Positions 16,403-24,986 are shown, counted from the stretch's first letter. The stretch: 42,559 bases of DNA from Candidatus Effluviviaceae Genus V sp. (GCA_014728125.1 WJMD01000134.1:1-42559), one strand, 5' to 3'. Program-made: numbers and translations. Notes: generated by a model not told the origin, from the sequence alone.

Positions 16403-17520
16403 AAGAGCTCCTCGTGAACAGCCCGAAGCACCTCGTCGGGCGTCTCCGTCTCGACGGCCGCCCTGGCGGTTCTGGCGGAGCCGGCCGCCGCCACGATGCG
16501 CCCTCCGGCACGCTCGACGCCTGAGAGGATAGCCCTCATCGACCGGGGCGAGCCGGCCTCACATCCCGTCAGACACACGAGGGTCACGTCGAGCGCCCCG
16601 TCGGGCCGGGCGATTCCGGGCGCGCCCTCGACCGCGACGGCCGTGCGTCCCTCCACGGAGAACGTCGCGACGGGACGAAGCCCTGAGTCCTCGAGTCGCG
16701 AGACCGCGTCGGCCGAACGGTTCTCGTCGGAGACGACGAGCCAGGCTCCCGTCAGGTGCGTCACGGCCGTCACGCCGTCGTCGCACGCGGGGCGTTCGAG
16801 GACGATCGTCCCGGGCACGTCGCGGTCGCTGGCGCCGATGCTGAGCGCGATCCCGTTACGCTCGGCGAAGAGGATCGCGTCCTCCTTGAGCACGGTCGCG
16901 CCGAAGCGCGCCAGCTCGGCCATGTCCTCGTAGGAGAGCTCCGACACCGGGCGCGCCTCCGGCACGCGTCGCGGATCGGCCGTGTAGACCGCGTCGACAT
17001 CGGTCAGGATCTCACAGCGCTCGGCCTCGAGCGCCGCGGCGAGCGCGACGGCCGTCGTGTCGGAGCCGCCCCGCCCGAGCGTCGTCACTTCCTTGGTGGT
17101 GCTGACGCCCTGGAAGCCCCCGACGACCACGACCGCTCCTCGTTCGAGTTCCTTCCTGACGCGATGTGGACGCACCTCGAGAATGCGGGCCGCCGTGTGG
17201 CGCGTGTCCGTGATGATGCCGACCTGTGAGCCTGTGAACGATATCGCGGGACAGCCGATGGCGTTGAGGGCGATGGCCAGAAGCGACATGGAGATCCGCT
17301 CGCCTGCGGTCATCAGCATGTCGAGCTCCCGCTGGACCGGAGCCGGCGTGATGGCGCGGGCCTCCTCGAGCAGCAGGTCGGTCGTGCCGCCGCGTGCCGA
17401 CACGACAACGACCACGTCGTGGCCCTCCGCGCGGAGCGCGGCGACCCGCTCTGCGACGTTCATGATGCGGTCGCGACCCTCGAGCGAGGTGCCACCGTAT
17501 TTTCTGACGATCAGCCCCAC
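16384..17520 (-). CDS. lysC: Aspartate kinase
   Basis: This 378-residue enzyme phosphorylates L-aspartate with ATP, the first step towards lysine, threonine, methionine and diaminopimelate. It opens with VRKYGGTS, the ATP-binding start of the family, and contains [31 protein letters not shown] (aspartate binding) and [14 protein letters not shown]. Two ACT regulatory domains are expected; the C-terminal portion after about residue 245 is compact and about 25 residues shorter than in E. coli-type monofunctional enzymes, so feedback control could differ. I start at GTG 17520 because GGAGGG precedes it by eight bases; a longer frame adds an unlikely [12 protein letters not shown]. It is divergent from lpdA and stands alone. 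Confidence 0.9.
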   Translation of the reverse strand: MGLIVRKYGGTSLEGRDRIMNVAERVAALRAEGHDVVVVVSARGGTTDLLLEEARAITPAPVQRELDMLMTAGERISMSLLAIALNAIGCPAISFTGSQVGIITDTRHTAARILEVRPHRVRKELERGAVVVVGGFQGVSTTKEVTTLGRGGSDTTAVALAAALEAERCEILTDVDAVYTADPRRVPEARPVSELSYEDMAELARFGATVLKEDAILFAERNGIALSIGASDRDVPGTIVLERPACDDGVTAVTHLTGAWLVVSDENRSADAVSRLEDSGLRPVATFSVEGRTAVAVEGAPGIARPDGALDVTLVCLTGCEAGSPRSMRAILSGVERAGGRIVAAAGSARTARAAVETETPDEVLRAVHEELFYDGPE

Positions 17521-17546
17521 GATGCTCCCTCCGTTGGCGGCGTTCT

Positions 17547-17575
17547 CCTGTAGCACATCCCGTGAGACGGGTCAA
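17547..17575 (-). promoter_or_regulatory. Likely promoter of the aspartate kinase gene
   Basis: On the minus strand, TTGACC (complement of 17570-17575) and TACAGG (complement of 17547-17552) are 17 bases apart, with TGC before the -10. The -10 is imperfect. The start point would be about 17540, just 20 bases from the GTG. Confidence 0.45.
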
Positions 17576-17628
17576 TGCCGCGCGTGCTTCGGGGGTCCGA
17601 TGCCGTGGACCGCGGTCCCGCCAGCCCG

Positions 17629-17658
17629 TTGACACGGGATGCCGCGGGCCGATACGCT
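17629..17658 (+). promoter_or_regulatory. Promoter of the lpdA gene
   Basis: A perfect TTGACA (17629-17634) is followed after 18 bases by TACGCT (17653-17658). It lies about 50 bases upstream of the lpdA ATG and is transcribed divergently from the aspartate kinase promoter. Confidence 0.55.
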
Positions 17659-17708
17659 CGCGACGGACGCACGCGGACCGGTGCCGGCAGGTTGAGAGGG
17701 AGGACGCG

Positions 17709-19091
17709 ATGGGGAAGAGATACGACCTTGTGGTCGTCGGGGGAGGCCCCGGCGGTTATGTCGCCGCGATCCGTGCGGCACAGCTCGGGCTCGACGTCGC
17801 GCTCGTCGAGAAGGAGGACGTCGGGGGCGTCTGCCTGAACTGGGGCTGCATTCCGACCAAGACCCTGCTGCGAAGCGCCGCCGTACTGGACGCCGCGAGG
17901 AACGCCGGGGACTATGGTCTGGTCGTCGAGGACGCGAGACCCGATCAGGACCTCCTCAGACAGCGCAAGGAGAGCGTCGTCGAGCGGCTCAGGAGCGGGA
18001 CCGAGAAGATCCTCTCGAAACGCGGCGTCGACATCGTCCGGGGAGACGCGTCCGTCGCGGAGCCCGGGGCCGTCGTCGTCAGCGGCGACGGGGAGCGCGT
18101 CGACATCGAGTCCGGGCACATCATCCTGGCGACAGGTTCCGGCCCCCTCGTTCCGTCGTCCTTCCCGTACGACGGGGACAGGGTCTGGACGAGTCGGGAC
18201 GCGCTCGACGGGCTCCGGATCCCCGGGAGCATCGTCGTCATAGGCGGCGGCGCGGTCGGTTGTGAGTTCGCCGGCTTCTACTCGTCGATGGGGACCGACG
18301 TGACGCTCGTGGAGATGCTGGATGAGATCCTGCCCGGAGAGGACCCCGGTGCGGCACGGCTGCTCCGGGCGGCTTTCAGGAAGCGCGGCGTCGACGTGCG
18401 GCCCGGGACCCGCGTCGAGGGGATCGAAATCGGCGACGACTCGGTCACGACGACGCTCGAGGGGGGCGACGAGGTCAACACCGAGCGCGTCCTGCTGGCC
18501 ATGGGGCGGCGTCCGGCGATCGACGGCGCGGGGATCCCGGAGCTCGGTCTGGCGACGAAGGACGGGGCCGTCGTGGTCGACGACGCCATGCGGACGTCGG
18601 TCGAGGGGATCGCTGCCGTCGGCGACCTCGTCGGCGGGTGGCTTCTCGCCCACGTCGCGTCGCGCGAGGGGATCGTTGCGGCCGAGCGGGCGGCCGGCCG
18701 GGAGACGACGATGAGCTACCGGACCGTGCCGCGCGTCACCTTCACGCACCCCGAGGTGGCCAGCGTGGGCGTGACGGAGAGCGAGGCCCGGGATCAGGGC
18801 CTCGACATCTCGACGGGGCGCTTCCCGTTCGCCGCCTCGGGCAAAGCGGTCGCGGAGGGCGAGGGCACGGGATTCGTCAAGGTGATCGCAGACGCGGACG
18901 ACGGCGTCCTGCTGGGCGGCGTCATCGCGGGACCGGGCGCCAGCGAACTGGTGCACGAGATCGCTCTCGGGGTGCAGATGCGGGTCCAGGCGGAGGCGGT
19001 CGCGGAGATGATCCACGCGCATCCGACACTTCCCGAGGCCGTCATGGAGGCGTGCGAGGCCGTCGACGGTCTCTCGATCCACTCGCTGTGA
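17709..19091 (+). CDS. lpdA: Dihydrolipoamide dehydrogenase
   Basis: This 460-residue flavoprotein reoxidises the dihydrolipoyl groups of 2-oxoacid dehydrogenase complexes or the glycine cleavage system, passing electrons to NAD+. The FAD-binding GGGPGGYVAA is at residues 11-20. The redox disulfide is in CLNWGCIPTK (Cys42 and Cys47). The NAD-binding VVIGGGAVGCEF is in the middle, and the C-terminal dimer domain ends with HAHPTLPEAVMEA, holding the catalytic histidine. All essential residues are present. ATG 17709 is supported by GAGGGAGG at 17696-17703. It stands alone, with its own promoter and a strong terminator, so partner E1/E2 or glycine-cleavage genes must lie elsewhere. Confidence 0.95.
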   Translation: MGKRYDLVVVGGGPGGYVAAIRAAQLGLDVALVEKEDVGGVCLNWGCIPTKTLLRSAAVLDAARNAGDYGLVVEDARPDQDLLRQRKESVVERLRSGTEKILSKRGVDIVRGDASVAEPGAVVVSGDGERVDIESGHIILATGSGPLVPSSFPYDGDRVWTSRDALDGLRIPGSIVVIGGGAVGCEFAGFYSSMGTDVTLVEMLDEILPGEDPGAARLLRAAFRKRGVDVRPGTRVEGIEIGDDSVTTTLEGGDEVNTERVLLAMGRRPAIDGAGIPELGLATKDGAVVVDDAMRTSVEGIAAVGDLVGGWLLAHVASREGIVAAERAAGRETTMSYRTVPRVTFTHPEVASVGVTESEARDQGLDISTGRFPFAASGKAVAEGEGTGFVKVIADADDGVLLGGVIAGPGASELVHEIALGVQMRVQAEAVAEMIHAHPTLPEAVMEACEAVDGLSIHSL

Positions 19092-19114
19092 CGCCCAGGG
19101 GCGTCGCCGACACG

Positions 19115-19146
19115 ACAATGCCGCGCCCGGTCGGGCGCGGCGTTGT
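19115..19146. terminator. Strong bidirectional rho-independent terminator
   Basis: ACAATGCCGCGCCCG (19115-19129) is followed by GT and then CGGGCGCGGCGTTGT (19132-19146), a 15-bp stem with a single G-U pair. CCTGTTT follows on the plus strand. It sits between convergent genes (lpdA ending at 19091, a minus-strand gene ending at 19175), so it can stop transcription from both sides. Confidence 0.75.
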
Positions 19147-19174
19147 CCTGTTTCGTACGTGAAGGCGGTCGGTG

Positions 19175-19687
19175 CTAGTCGAGGCAGTCCCGGCGACCCA
19201 GCCGTTCGTTCCTCGTATCGAGGTCGACCAGCGTGACGACGACGTCGGTGATCGGGTCGAGGCGTGACCTGGGGATGCAGTCGCTGTAGAGTTCGTGGGC
19301 GACGGCGGCTGAGCTCTCCTTGAGGAGGATGTTCTCCATGACGAGATCGGGATCCTCGGGGACGAACCAGAGGTCGATCGTCACGTCGCTCCCGTAGTCG
19401 ATCAGCTCGGTCATCTCGAAGGTGCCGTCGACCTCGACGGGCGCCTCGCTCATCAGAAGGCCGCCGACGTAGAGCTTGACTGTCACGTCGGTGATCGGCG
19501 TACCGTCCTTGCCGGTCACGAGTCCTGTGATGGTCGTCTCGCTGGCACCGCCGAAGCCCGCCCTGCTCGCAGCACGGCCCGCCGGGGGCGATGAAGACCC
19601 CGTATCGGGCGTGCCGGACGGGGGCGCGGCGGCCGCGACCGAAACGACGAGAGCCAGAAGCATCACGACGTAGATGCTCCGTTTCAT
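19175..19687 (-). CDS. Small exported protein with a carboxypeptidase-regulatory-like beta-sandwich
   Basis: This 170-residue protein of unknown function is chosen from ATG 19687, because a signal peptide (residues 2-22, VVMLLALVVSVAAAA) starts there and AAGGTGGG lies upstream. The mature part begins with a Pro/Ser/Gly-rich linker (about 24-45). It is followed by TTITGLVTGKDGTPITDVTV, the pattern of carboxypeptidase regulatory-like/transthyretin-fold domains. A second strand-rich part contains the conserved-looking SDCIPRSRLDPITDV and ends with a Cys. There is no catalytic motif. The protein is probably periplasmic or surface-bound, and the role is unclear. It is monocistronic and divergent from the PorV-like gene. 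Confidence 0.65.
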   Translation of the reverse strand: MKRSIYVVMLLALVVSVAAAAPPSGTPDTGSSSPPAGRAASRAGFGGASETTITGLVTGKDGTPITDVTVKLYVGGLLMSEAPVEVDGTFEMTELIDYGSDVTIDLWFVPEDPDLVMENILLKESSAAVAHELYSDCIPRSRLDPITDVVVTLVDLDTRNERLGRRDCLD

Positions 19688-19739
19688 GTGAATCCCACCT
19701 TTCTGCATTGCACGCGAACGAGCCTGAGCTTCCCTTCAG

Positions 19740-19768
19740 ATGGTACGAGCGGCCGCGCGGGCTGTCAA
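19740..19768 (-). promoter_or_regulatory. Promoter of the small exported-protein gene
   Basis: On the minus strand, TTGACA (complement of 19763-19768) and TACCAT (complement of 19740-19745) have exactly 17 bases between them. Transcription would start near 19733, giving a leader of about 46 bases. It is back to back with the PorV-like gene promoter. Confidence 0.65.
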
Positions 19769-19810
19769 CGGCAATCAGAAGGCGCGACGGTGGCGGGCGC
19801 CCCGGCCGGG

Positions 19811-19819
19811 TGCTATACT
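19811..19819 (+). promoter_or_regulatory. Extended -10 promoter of the PorV-like gene
   Basis: TGCTATACT is an extended -10 element (TGnTATAnT type). No good -35 is found 17 bases upstream, which extended -10 promoters tolerate. The start point would be at 19826 or 19827, exactly at the first ATG of the gene. Confidence 0.5.
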
Positions 19820-19826
19820 CCGCACC

Positions 19827-20873
19827 ATGGAAGGGATGGACGTGAAGGTCCGCAGAACGGTCCTCTCGACGGCGCTCGTCGCCACGCTGTTCCTGACGCC
19901 GGTGGCCTGCCGCGGCGTCGGAAGCGTAAGCACCAGCGCAGCGCGGCCGCTCGGCATGGGAGGGGCCTTCATGGCCGTCGAGGACCAGATCGCCGGCGCG
20001 CTCTGGAACCCCGCGGCGTTCAGTCCGCCGGACTGCATCACATCGGGCGGCTTCCGCGCGCATGTCAACATCCTCGGCGGGCCCGCCGTCATCCGGGAGA
20101 CCGGCCTTCTGACGGGCGTCGAGAGCGATCAGTTCGAAGAACTCGATCTTCCCGAGCGGACGCTCGTCGCGGTGGGCGCCCTCCTCAAGTCGGCTTCTTT
20201 CCGAAGGGGAGGTTTCTCGGCGGGCGTCGTCCTCCTCGAGGAGCACCTCGATCCGGTGGCGCTCGTCGAGTCGCAGGGCCTGGCCGACGCGGGTGATCTT
20301 CTGTCCGCCTACTACTCGACCGCCGTCGTCTCCTTCCGCCTCGATTCCCGTGTTTCGATAGGGATGGCGCTGACGCTCTTCACTCGGGACGACGGCGGCG
20401 AGCGCCGCTTCGGGACGGGCCGTTCCTACGGGGCGCTTCTGAGGCCGAACGACGAGGTCACCGTCGGACTGACCTACGTCGACGTCCCCGCGGAGTTCGG
20501 GGACTACCGCAGCAGGATAGAGGGAATCGGGCCGAGGACGATGAACGCCGGTATCGCCTGGCGCCCGCGGGAGCCCCTCGCCATCACGCTCGACCTCAGG
20601 GACCTCGCGGAGAAGAGCGGAGAGACCTCGCTCGAACCGAGAGCCGGCCTCGAGTGGAATCTCTGGAACCGCGGCGCACTGCGCGCCGGGGCGTTCAGGG
20701 AGGACGGGGGCGACCGGAACGTCCTGAGCATCGGGGCCGGAGCGATCCCGATGAGGCCGTGTTGGCGCGCTCGCGGAGCGCCGCCGGGCGACGAGTACGT
20801 TCTCAACTACGCGGTGCTTCTGGCGGACGGAGGGCGTCCTCGGCATCTCCTGTCGGCCGTGCTTCATTTCTGA
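19827..20873 (+). CDS. PorV-like (UPF0164/FadL-type) outer-membrane beta-barrel protein
   Basis: This protein of about 348 residues is predicted to be an outer-membrane barrel. An N-terminal signal segment (about 10-28, VLSTALVATLFLTPVAC) is followed by ARPLGMGGAFMAVEDQIAGA and LWNPAAF, the hallmark of PorV/UPF0164 proteins found in FCB bacteria and often tied to surface-protein export. The rest alternates hydrophobic strands with turns and ends in LLSAVLHF, a terminal aromatic as in outer-membrane barrels. Starts at ATG 19827, ATG 19836 and GTG 19842 are all possible; GGAAGG at 19829-19834 would favour the GTG. The cysteine at the end of the signal is not a good lipobox. It is followed by the FlgD-Ig gene, with its own promoter between. 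Confidence 0.7.
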   Translation: MEGMDVKVRRTVLSTALVATLFLTPVACRGVGSVSTSAARPLGMGGAFMAVEDQIAGALWNPAAFSPPDCITSGGFRAHVNILGGPAVIRETGLLTGVESDQFEELDLPERTLVAVGALLKSASFRRGGFSAGVVLLEEHLDPVALVESQGLADAGDLLSAYYSTAVVSFRLDSRVSIGMALTLFTRDDGGERRFGTGRSYGALLRPNDEVTVGLTYVDVPAEFGDYRSRIEGIGPRTMNAGIAWRPREPLAITLDLRDLAEKSGETSLEPRAGLEWNLWNRGALRAGAFREDGGDRNVLSIGAGAIPMRPCWRARGAPPGDEYVLNYAVLLADGGRPRHLLSAVLHF

Positions 20874-20883
20874 GGCTTTGCTC

Positions 20884-20914
20884 TTGACACCTCCGCCGTC
20901 GGACGTTGTATCCT
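20884..20914 (+). promoter_or_regulatory. Possible promoter of the FlgD-Ig/PorV-fusion operon
   Basis: A perfect TTGACA (20884-20889) lies 19 bases before TATCCT (20909-20914); TTGTAT at 20906-20911 with a 16-base spacer is an alternative. The leader of about 80 bases includes a direct repeat of TCACCTTA. Confidence 0.45.
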
Positions 20915-21001
20915 CTGGCGGAGTATCACCTTAAGTCACCTTACGCGCCGCTCGGGGCGCGGGACGACCGCTCTCTCAAGGAAGCTGGAGGAGGCTCTGT
21001 G

Positions 21002-22642
21002 ATGTCGAAGCCGCTCGGACCCGGCGGCGTGGCTCTCCTGGTCGTGCTGGCCGCCGCATTGCCCGTCCGGTGCGCACTTCTGAGCGACCTGTCCGTCATC
21101 CCGAACCCCTTCTCACCGAACGGGGACGGGACGTACGACCAGACGGTCCTGTCGTACACGCTCTCCGACTCGGTCTGGACCGTGGTCGCCGTCGAGGACA
21201 CCGCGGGCGGTACCGTCCGTGAGCTCTGGTCGGGCTTCCAGAACGCCGGGGATTACGGCTTCGCCTGGGACGGGCGCGGAACGGGAGGTACGGTCGTCGA
21301 CGACGGGGTCTATACCTTCGCCGCGACCGCCGACGAGGAGCGGAGAACACTGTCCGTCGTGCTCGACACGCGGGCGCCCGAGATCACGGGGCTGAGCGTT
21401 ACGCCGAGCCGCTTCACGCCGGACGGGGACGGCGTCTCGGACAGCCTGTTCGTCAGGTTCGTCGTCAGCGGCGCCGAGTCGGGCGATCTGGTGACCGTCG
21501 ACGTCCTCGATGATAGTGAATCCCTCGTCGAGTCCCTCTTCCAGTCGACGAACGCCGGGAGCGTCTCGGTGACATGGGACGGGATGAGCGGCGGCGAGAC
21601 GGTCGCCGACACGACATACAGTATCAGCGTCGAGACGCTCGACGCGGCCGGGAACGGCGCCATGGAAGGCGGCATCATCGACGTCGACACGGACCCGCCG
21701 TCGATCGGCTCGAGCGCCCCCGACACGACCGGAATCGTCGCGACCGACACGACCACGGTCACGCTGACCGGCTGGGTCTACGACCGGGCCGGCGTGGACT
21801 CGCTCCAGTACACCGCGGACGACTCAACGTGGACACGGGTTTCCCTCGTGGAGCACGGGTCGGTGCCCGGCGCCTTCACGTGGTCGTTCGACGTCAGCTG
21901 CCCCGCGTGCACTCTCGACGTGGCCGAGGAGTCGGTCGGCATCAGACTGAGGGCGTACGACGGCACACTCACGGCCGACGGGAAGGGGCATGTCAACACG
22001 GACTCGAGCACGCCCGCTCCTCTGGAGTTCGATGTCTACTTCGATGTCGCCGTTCCCGTGCTTTCGTCCTCCTCCGTCACCGACGACGATTCCGTCTACG
22101 AGCCGGGGGAGACCGTCACGATTGAGACGATCTGGGACCAGGGCGGCTACAATATCGACGCGTTCTTCTACCAGATCGACAGCGAGTTCGATGAGGAGGG
22201 CGTGACGGTCAGCGACTTCGGCAACGGAAGCTACGAGGTGACGTACACGGTATCCGCGTCGAACACCTACGTTCCAGTCGGTCCCGAGCGCGTGCGCATC
22301 GTCGCCTCCGACTACTTCCACTCCGTTGCGGACTCGTCGGTTCTCGTCTCGGTCGAGGATACGCCGGCCTCATCGTCGGGCTTCTCGGTCGACCGGAACA
22401 GTTTCGATCCGGGCGAGGGTGAGACCGTGACCGTCGATCCGGGCGACTCGTCCGGCGCCGTCGAGGTCGACATCTACAGCATATCGGGTGCGCTCATCGT
22501 CTCGCTCTCCGCGGAGGCCGGCTCCGCCGTGACATGGGACGGCACGAACGCCGACGGCGAGACCGTCGCGAGCGGGGTCTACTTCCTTCTGACGCGTGTG
22601 GACGGTGATGAGATCGTCCGCAAGGTCGCCGTCGTCAAATAG
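21002..22642 (+). CDS. Exported FlgD-Ig-like repeat protein with a sorting-type C-terminus
   Basis: This 546-residue secreted protein starts at ATG 21002, with GGAGGAGG at 20987-20994. A signal peptide is at about 8-25 (GVALLVVLAAALPVRCA). Near the N-terminus, PNPFSPNGDG (34-43) and, at about 135, PSRFTPDGDG are the entry motifs of FlgD-type Ig-like domains (pattern of WDG plus GVYT). Middle domains are Asp/Thr-rich beta-sandwiches. The last 80 residues repeat the fold with VTWDGTNADGETVASGVYFL and end in KVAVVK, which resembles the C-terminal tails used for surface sorting in type IX-like systems. I cannot confirm type IX secretion. Neighbouring PorV-like genes make a surface-attachment role plausible. 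Confidence 0.75.
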   Translation: MSKPLGPGGVALLVVLAAALPVRCALLSDLSVIPNPFSPNGDGTYDQTVLSYTLSDSVWTVVAVEDTAGGTVRELWSGFQNAGDYGFAWDGRGTGGTVVDDGVYTFAATADEERRTLSVVLDTRAPEITGLSVTPSRFTPDGDGVSDSLFVRFVVSGAESGDLVTVDVLDDSESLVESLFQSTNAGSVSVTWDGMSGGETVADTTYSISVETLDAAGNGAMEGGIIDVDTDPPSIGSSAPDTTGIVATDTTTVTLTGWVYDRAGVDSLQYTADDSTWTRVSLVEHGSVPGAFTWSFDVSCPACTLDVAEESVGIRLRAYDGTLTADGKGHVNTDSSTPAPLEFDVYFDVAVPVLSSSSVTDDDSVYEPGETVTIETIWDQGGYNIDAFFYQIDSEFDEEGVTVSDFGNGSYEVTYTVSASNTYVPVGPERVRIVASDYFHSVADSSVLVSVEDTPASSSGFSVDRNSFDPGEGETVTVDPGDSSGAVEVDIYSISGALIVSLSAEAGSAVTWDGTNADGETVASGVYFLLTRVDGDEIVRKVAVVK

Positions 22643-22668
22643 CATCACTTGGTCGGGAGGTTCACGAC

Positions 22669-24183
22669 ATGTCGAAGATGAGCATCGCGGTCCTTCTCTG
22701 CGTCATCCTCGCCGCGGCCGGAGCCGATGAGGCCGTGTCGGCGGGAACATCGGGCGCGCAGTTCCTCGGCGTCGGTCTCGGGGCACGGTCGGCGGCGATG
22801 GGCGGAGCATCCGCCGCGATCGTCGACGGCAGAGCCGCCCTCGTCTGGAACCCCGCGGGCCTGTCCCGAGTGGGGGGACAGCTCGTGTCGGTCGCGCACG
22901 CCTCCTGGCTCGACGACGCGTCGTACCAGTACGCGACCTACGCCCGCCCGCTCGGATCGAGCGGGGTCGTCGGAGTGGCGCTCGAACAGGGCTCGCTGTC
23001 CTGGGACAACACGGGAGAGGGCTCGTTCGAGGCGGGCGACTTCGCCGGTGCCGTCGGCTACTCGCACCTGCTTCGCGCGAACCTCGCGGTGGGCGCCGAC
23101 GTCAGGTACATCGCGAGCACGCTCGGCGACGACGACGCCTCGTCGTATGCGCTCGACGCCGGCGTCGTCTACCTTCCAACCGACAGGCTGTCGTTCGGCG
23201 CGGCCGTCAGACACCTCGGTCCCGGAATGGAGTTCGGCGACGAGAGCGACCCGCTCCCGGTGACGCTCGTCGGCGGCGCTTCGTATCGCTGGCGCGACGT
23301 TCTGCTGGCGCTCGACGTCGAGAAGCAGAACGACATGGATGCGGGCGTGCGGTTCGGCGTGGAGTACTCGCCGCTGCCGTACCTCGACCTGCGGGCCGGC
23401 CTGACCGGAGGCGCCGACTCGGCGCTCTCGCCGTACTCGGCGGGCGTCGGCTTCAGCTGGTCCGAGAGCTGGATGCTCGACTACGCCTACCGGCCGTCGG
23501 ACCTCGGCGCCACGCACCAGGTCGCTCTGTCGGCGGCCTTCGGCGGACCCGCCGCGATGGGCTCCGTCACCGAGGAAGGGGAGGGTCTGAGCGAGCCACC
23601 GGTACCGAAGACGAACCTCACGGTGCTCAGCGACCTCGTCGCGGAGACGATCGAGGAAGCGGTCGACCGGATGAACATCCCGGAGGGTGCCCCCGTCTAC
23701 ATTCAGCAGTCGGAGTCGCACGGGGCGGGCTGGCTCGTGCAGTCGCTTCTGACGGCGGAGCTGACCGACCGCGGGCATCCCGTTCGCTCGGGCAAGATGA
23801 CCGGCGGGAACGCCGACGATTCGGAGGACCCGGAGGTGACCTATCAGGTCTCGTACCGCATCGTCGCCTGCGAGATGTCCTATCCGAGGGTCTGGAGAGA
23901 GTGGCTCGTCGGAACGAGGAAGGTCGAGCGTCGCGCGGCCGTCGACATCCACTTTCAGCTCTCCGATCTCTCGCAGTCCGTGCTCTGGGCCGGAAGCGCG
24001 AAGCGGGAGCGACGGGACGTCGTCCGGGGGTCGAGGATCCCCGAGCTTGTGACGCCCGGGCAGGAGTTCACGACGCCGCCCCTCGAAGCCGGCGGATGGG
24101 ACAAGGTGCTCGAGCCCGTCGTCGTGGCCGGTATCGTCGGGGGCCTGATCTACCTCTTCTACACAAGCAGATCGTCCGATTAG
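22669..24183 (+). CDS. PorV-like barrel fused to an unknown C-terminal domain with a terminal helix
   Basis: This 504-residue protein has a signal peptide (about 1-25, IAVLLCVILAAAGADEAVSA). The PorV/UPF0164 hallmark ARSAAMGGASAAIVDGRAAL then VWNPAGL begins about residue 44, and the barrel-like part continues to about residue 300. Unlike typical PorV proteins, a second domain of about 190 residues follows from residue 314 (NLTVLSDLVAETIEEAVDRM). It contains VYIQQSESHGAGWLVQSLLT and VDIHFQLSDLSQSVLWAGSA, somewhat reminiscent of CsgG/LpoB/FlgO-type periplasmic folds, and it ends with one hydrophobic segment (about 480-498, VVVAGIVGGLIYLFYTS). The function is unknown. It is preceded by the FlgD-Ig gene and followed by a BamD-like gene, so an envelope role is likely. 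Confidence 0.75.
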   Translation: MSKMSIAVLLCVILAAAGADEAVSAGTSGAQFLGVGLGARSAAMGGASAAIVDGRAALVWNPAGLSRVGGQLVSVAHASWLDDASYQYATYARPLGSSGVVGVALEQGSLSWDNTGEGSFEAGDFAGAVGYSHLLRANLAVGADVRYIASTLGDDDASSYALDAGVVYLPTDRLSFGAAVRHLGPGMEFGDESDPLPVTLVGGASYRWRDVLLALDVEKQNDMDAGVRFGVEYSPLPYLDLRAGLTGGADSALSPYSAGVGFSWSESWMLDYAYRPSDLGATHQVALSAAFGGPAAMGSVTEEGEGLSEPPVPKTNLTVLSDLVAETIEEAVDRMNIPEGAPVYIQQSESHGAGWLVQSLLTAELTDRGHPVRSGKMTGGNADDSEDPEVTYQVSYRIVACEMSYPRVWREWLVGTRKVERRAAVDIHFQLSDLSQSVLWAGSAKRERRDVVRGSRIPELVTPGQEFTTPPLEAGGWDKVLEPVVVAGIVGGLIYLFYTSRSSD

Positions 24184-24196
24184 CACGGGGGGACGT

Positions 24197-24955
24197 GTGA
24201 CGACACCATCCAGAAGGCTGACAGTGGCCCTGTCGCTCGGTCTCATCGTAGCGGCGTTCTTCGGGTGCTCGCCGATGCCCGACCTGTCCGAGGCGACGGC
24301 CGAGAGCGCCTACGAGGCAGGCGTCGCGGCGATGGCCGCCGAGGACTATCTCATCGCGGTCGAGGCCTTCCGGCGCGTGACGGACACGTACCCGCTCTCG
24401 CCGGAGGCGGACGACGCCCTGCTCGGTCTCGCAGACGCGCACAGAGCGGTCCGGGAGTACGCCCTCGCCGAGAACGAGTACCTTCGCCTGACGCAGGAGT
24501 ATCCAGAGTCGCCGCTTGTGCCGGAGGCCCGCTACAAGCTCGGGGTCACCTACTATGAGCAGTCGCTGCCCGCGTCACTCGATCAGACGATGACCCGGAG
24601 GGCGCTCTCGCAGCTCAACAGCTTCCTGGCGACCTATCCAGCCAGCGCGTTCGCTTCGGACGCCGAGGAACTCGTTGACGAGCTGCGTGCCCGTCTGGCG
24701 GAGAAGCTCTTTCTCTCGGCCGAGCTCTATCTGTCGCTGAACGACGTCGACGCGGCGGGTGTCTACTTCGAGCAGGTCGTCGAGGACTATCCCGACACCC
24801 CCTGGGCGCCGCGCGCGCTCCGGACGTGGGAGCGGAGCCTGAGGGAGGCGGGCGAGACGGCGCGGGCCGACGAGGTCCGCGGCCGGCTGGACGAACTCTA
24901 CCCCGAAGAGGCCGGCGAACCGAGCCCTCAGGACGGCGGCGGGTCCGGTTCATAG
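24197..24955 (+). CDS. BamD-like TPR lipoprotein
   Basis: This 252-residue lipoprotein has a signal at about 9-23 and a lipobox (FFGC, Cys24), followed by TPR-like helical repeats from about residue 36: ESAYEAGVAAMAAEDYLIAV, AENEYLRLTQEYPESPLVPE, then VEDYPDTPWAPRA. This is the architecture of BamD (YfiO), the essential Bam-complex lipoprotein that helps insert outer-membrane barrels, although generic TPR lipoproteins look similar. The GTG start follows GGGGGGA. The C-terminal tail is Gly/Ser-rich. bamA lies about 17 kb downstream, so the Bam genes are split. Confidence that it is BamD rather than another TPR lipoprotein is moderate. Confidence 0.7.
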   Translation: MTTPSRRLTVALSLGLIVAAFFGCSPMPDLSEATAESAYEAGVAAMAAEDYLIAVEAFRRVTDTYPLSPEADDALLGLADAHRAVREYALAENEYLRLTQEYPESPLVPEARYKLGVTYYEQSLPASLDQTMTRRALSQLNSFLATYPASAFASDAEELVDELRARLAEKLFLSAELYLSLNDVDAAGVYFEQVVEDYPDTPWAPRALRTWERSLREAGETARADEVRGRLDELYPEEAGEPSPQDGGGSGS

Positions 24956-24986
24956 CGCGCTGGCCCTCGAGAGGGAGGCGATCGGT

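Noticed and set aside
17511-20867. A 1118-residue open frame on the minus strand across lpdA and neighbouring genes
   Set aside because: It is antisense to well-recognised genes, is rich in Arg/Asp/His and has no recognisable domain. Long shadow frames are expected in such GC-rich DNA.
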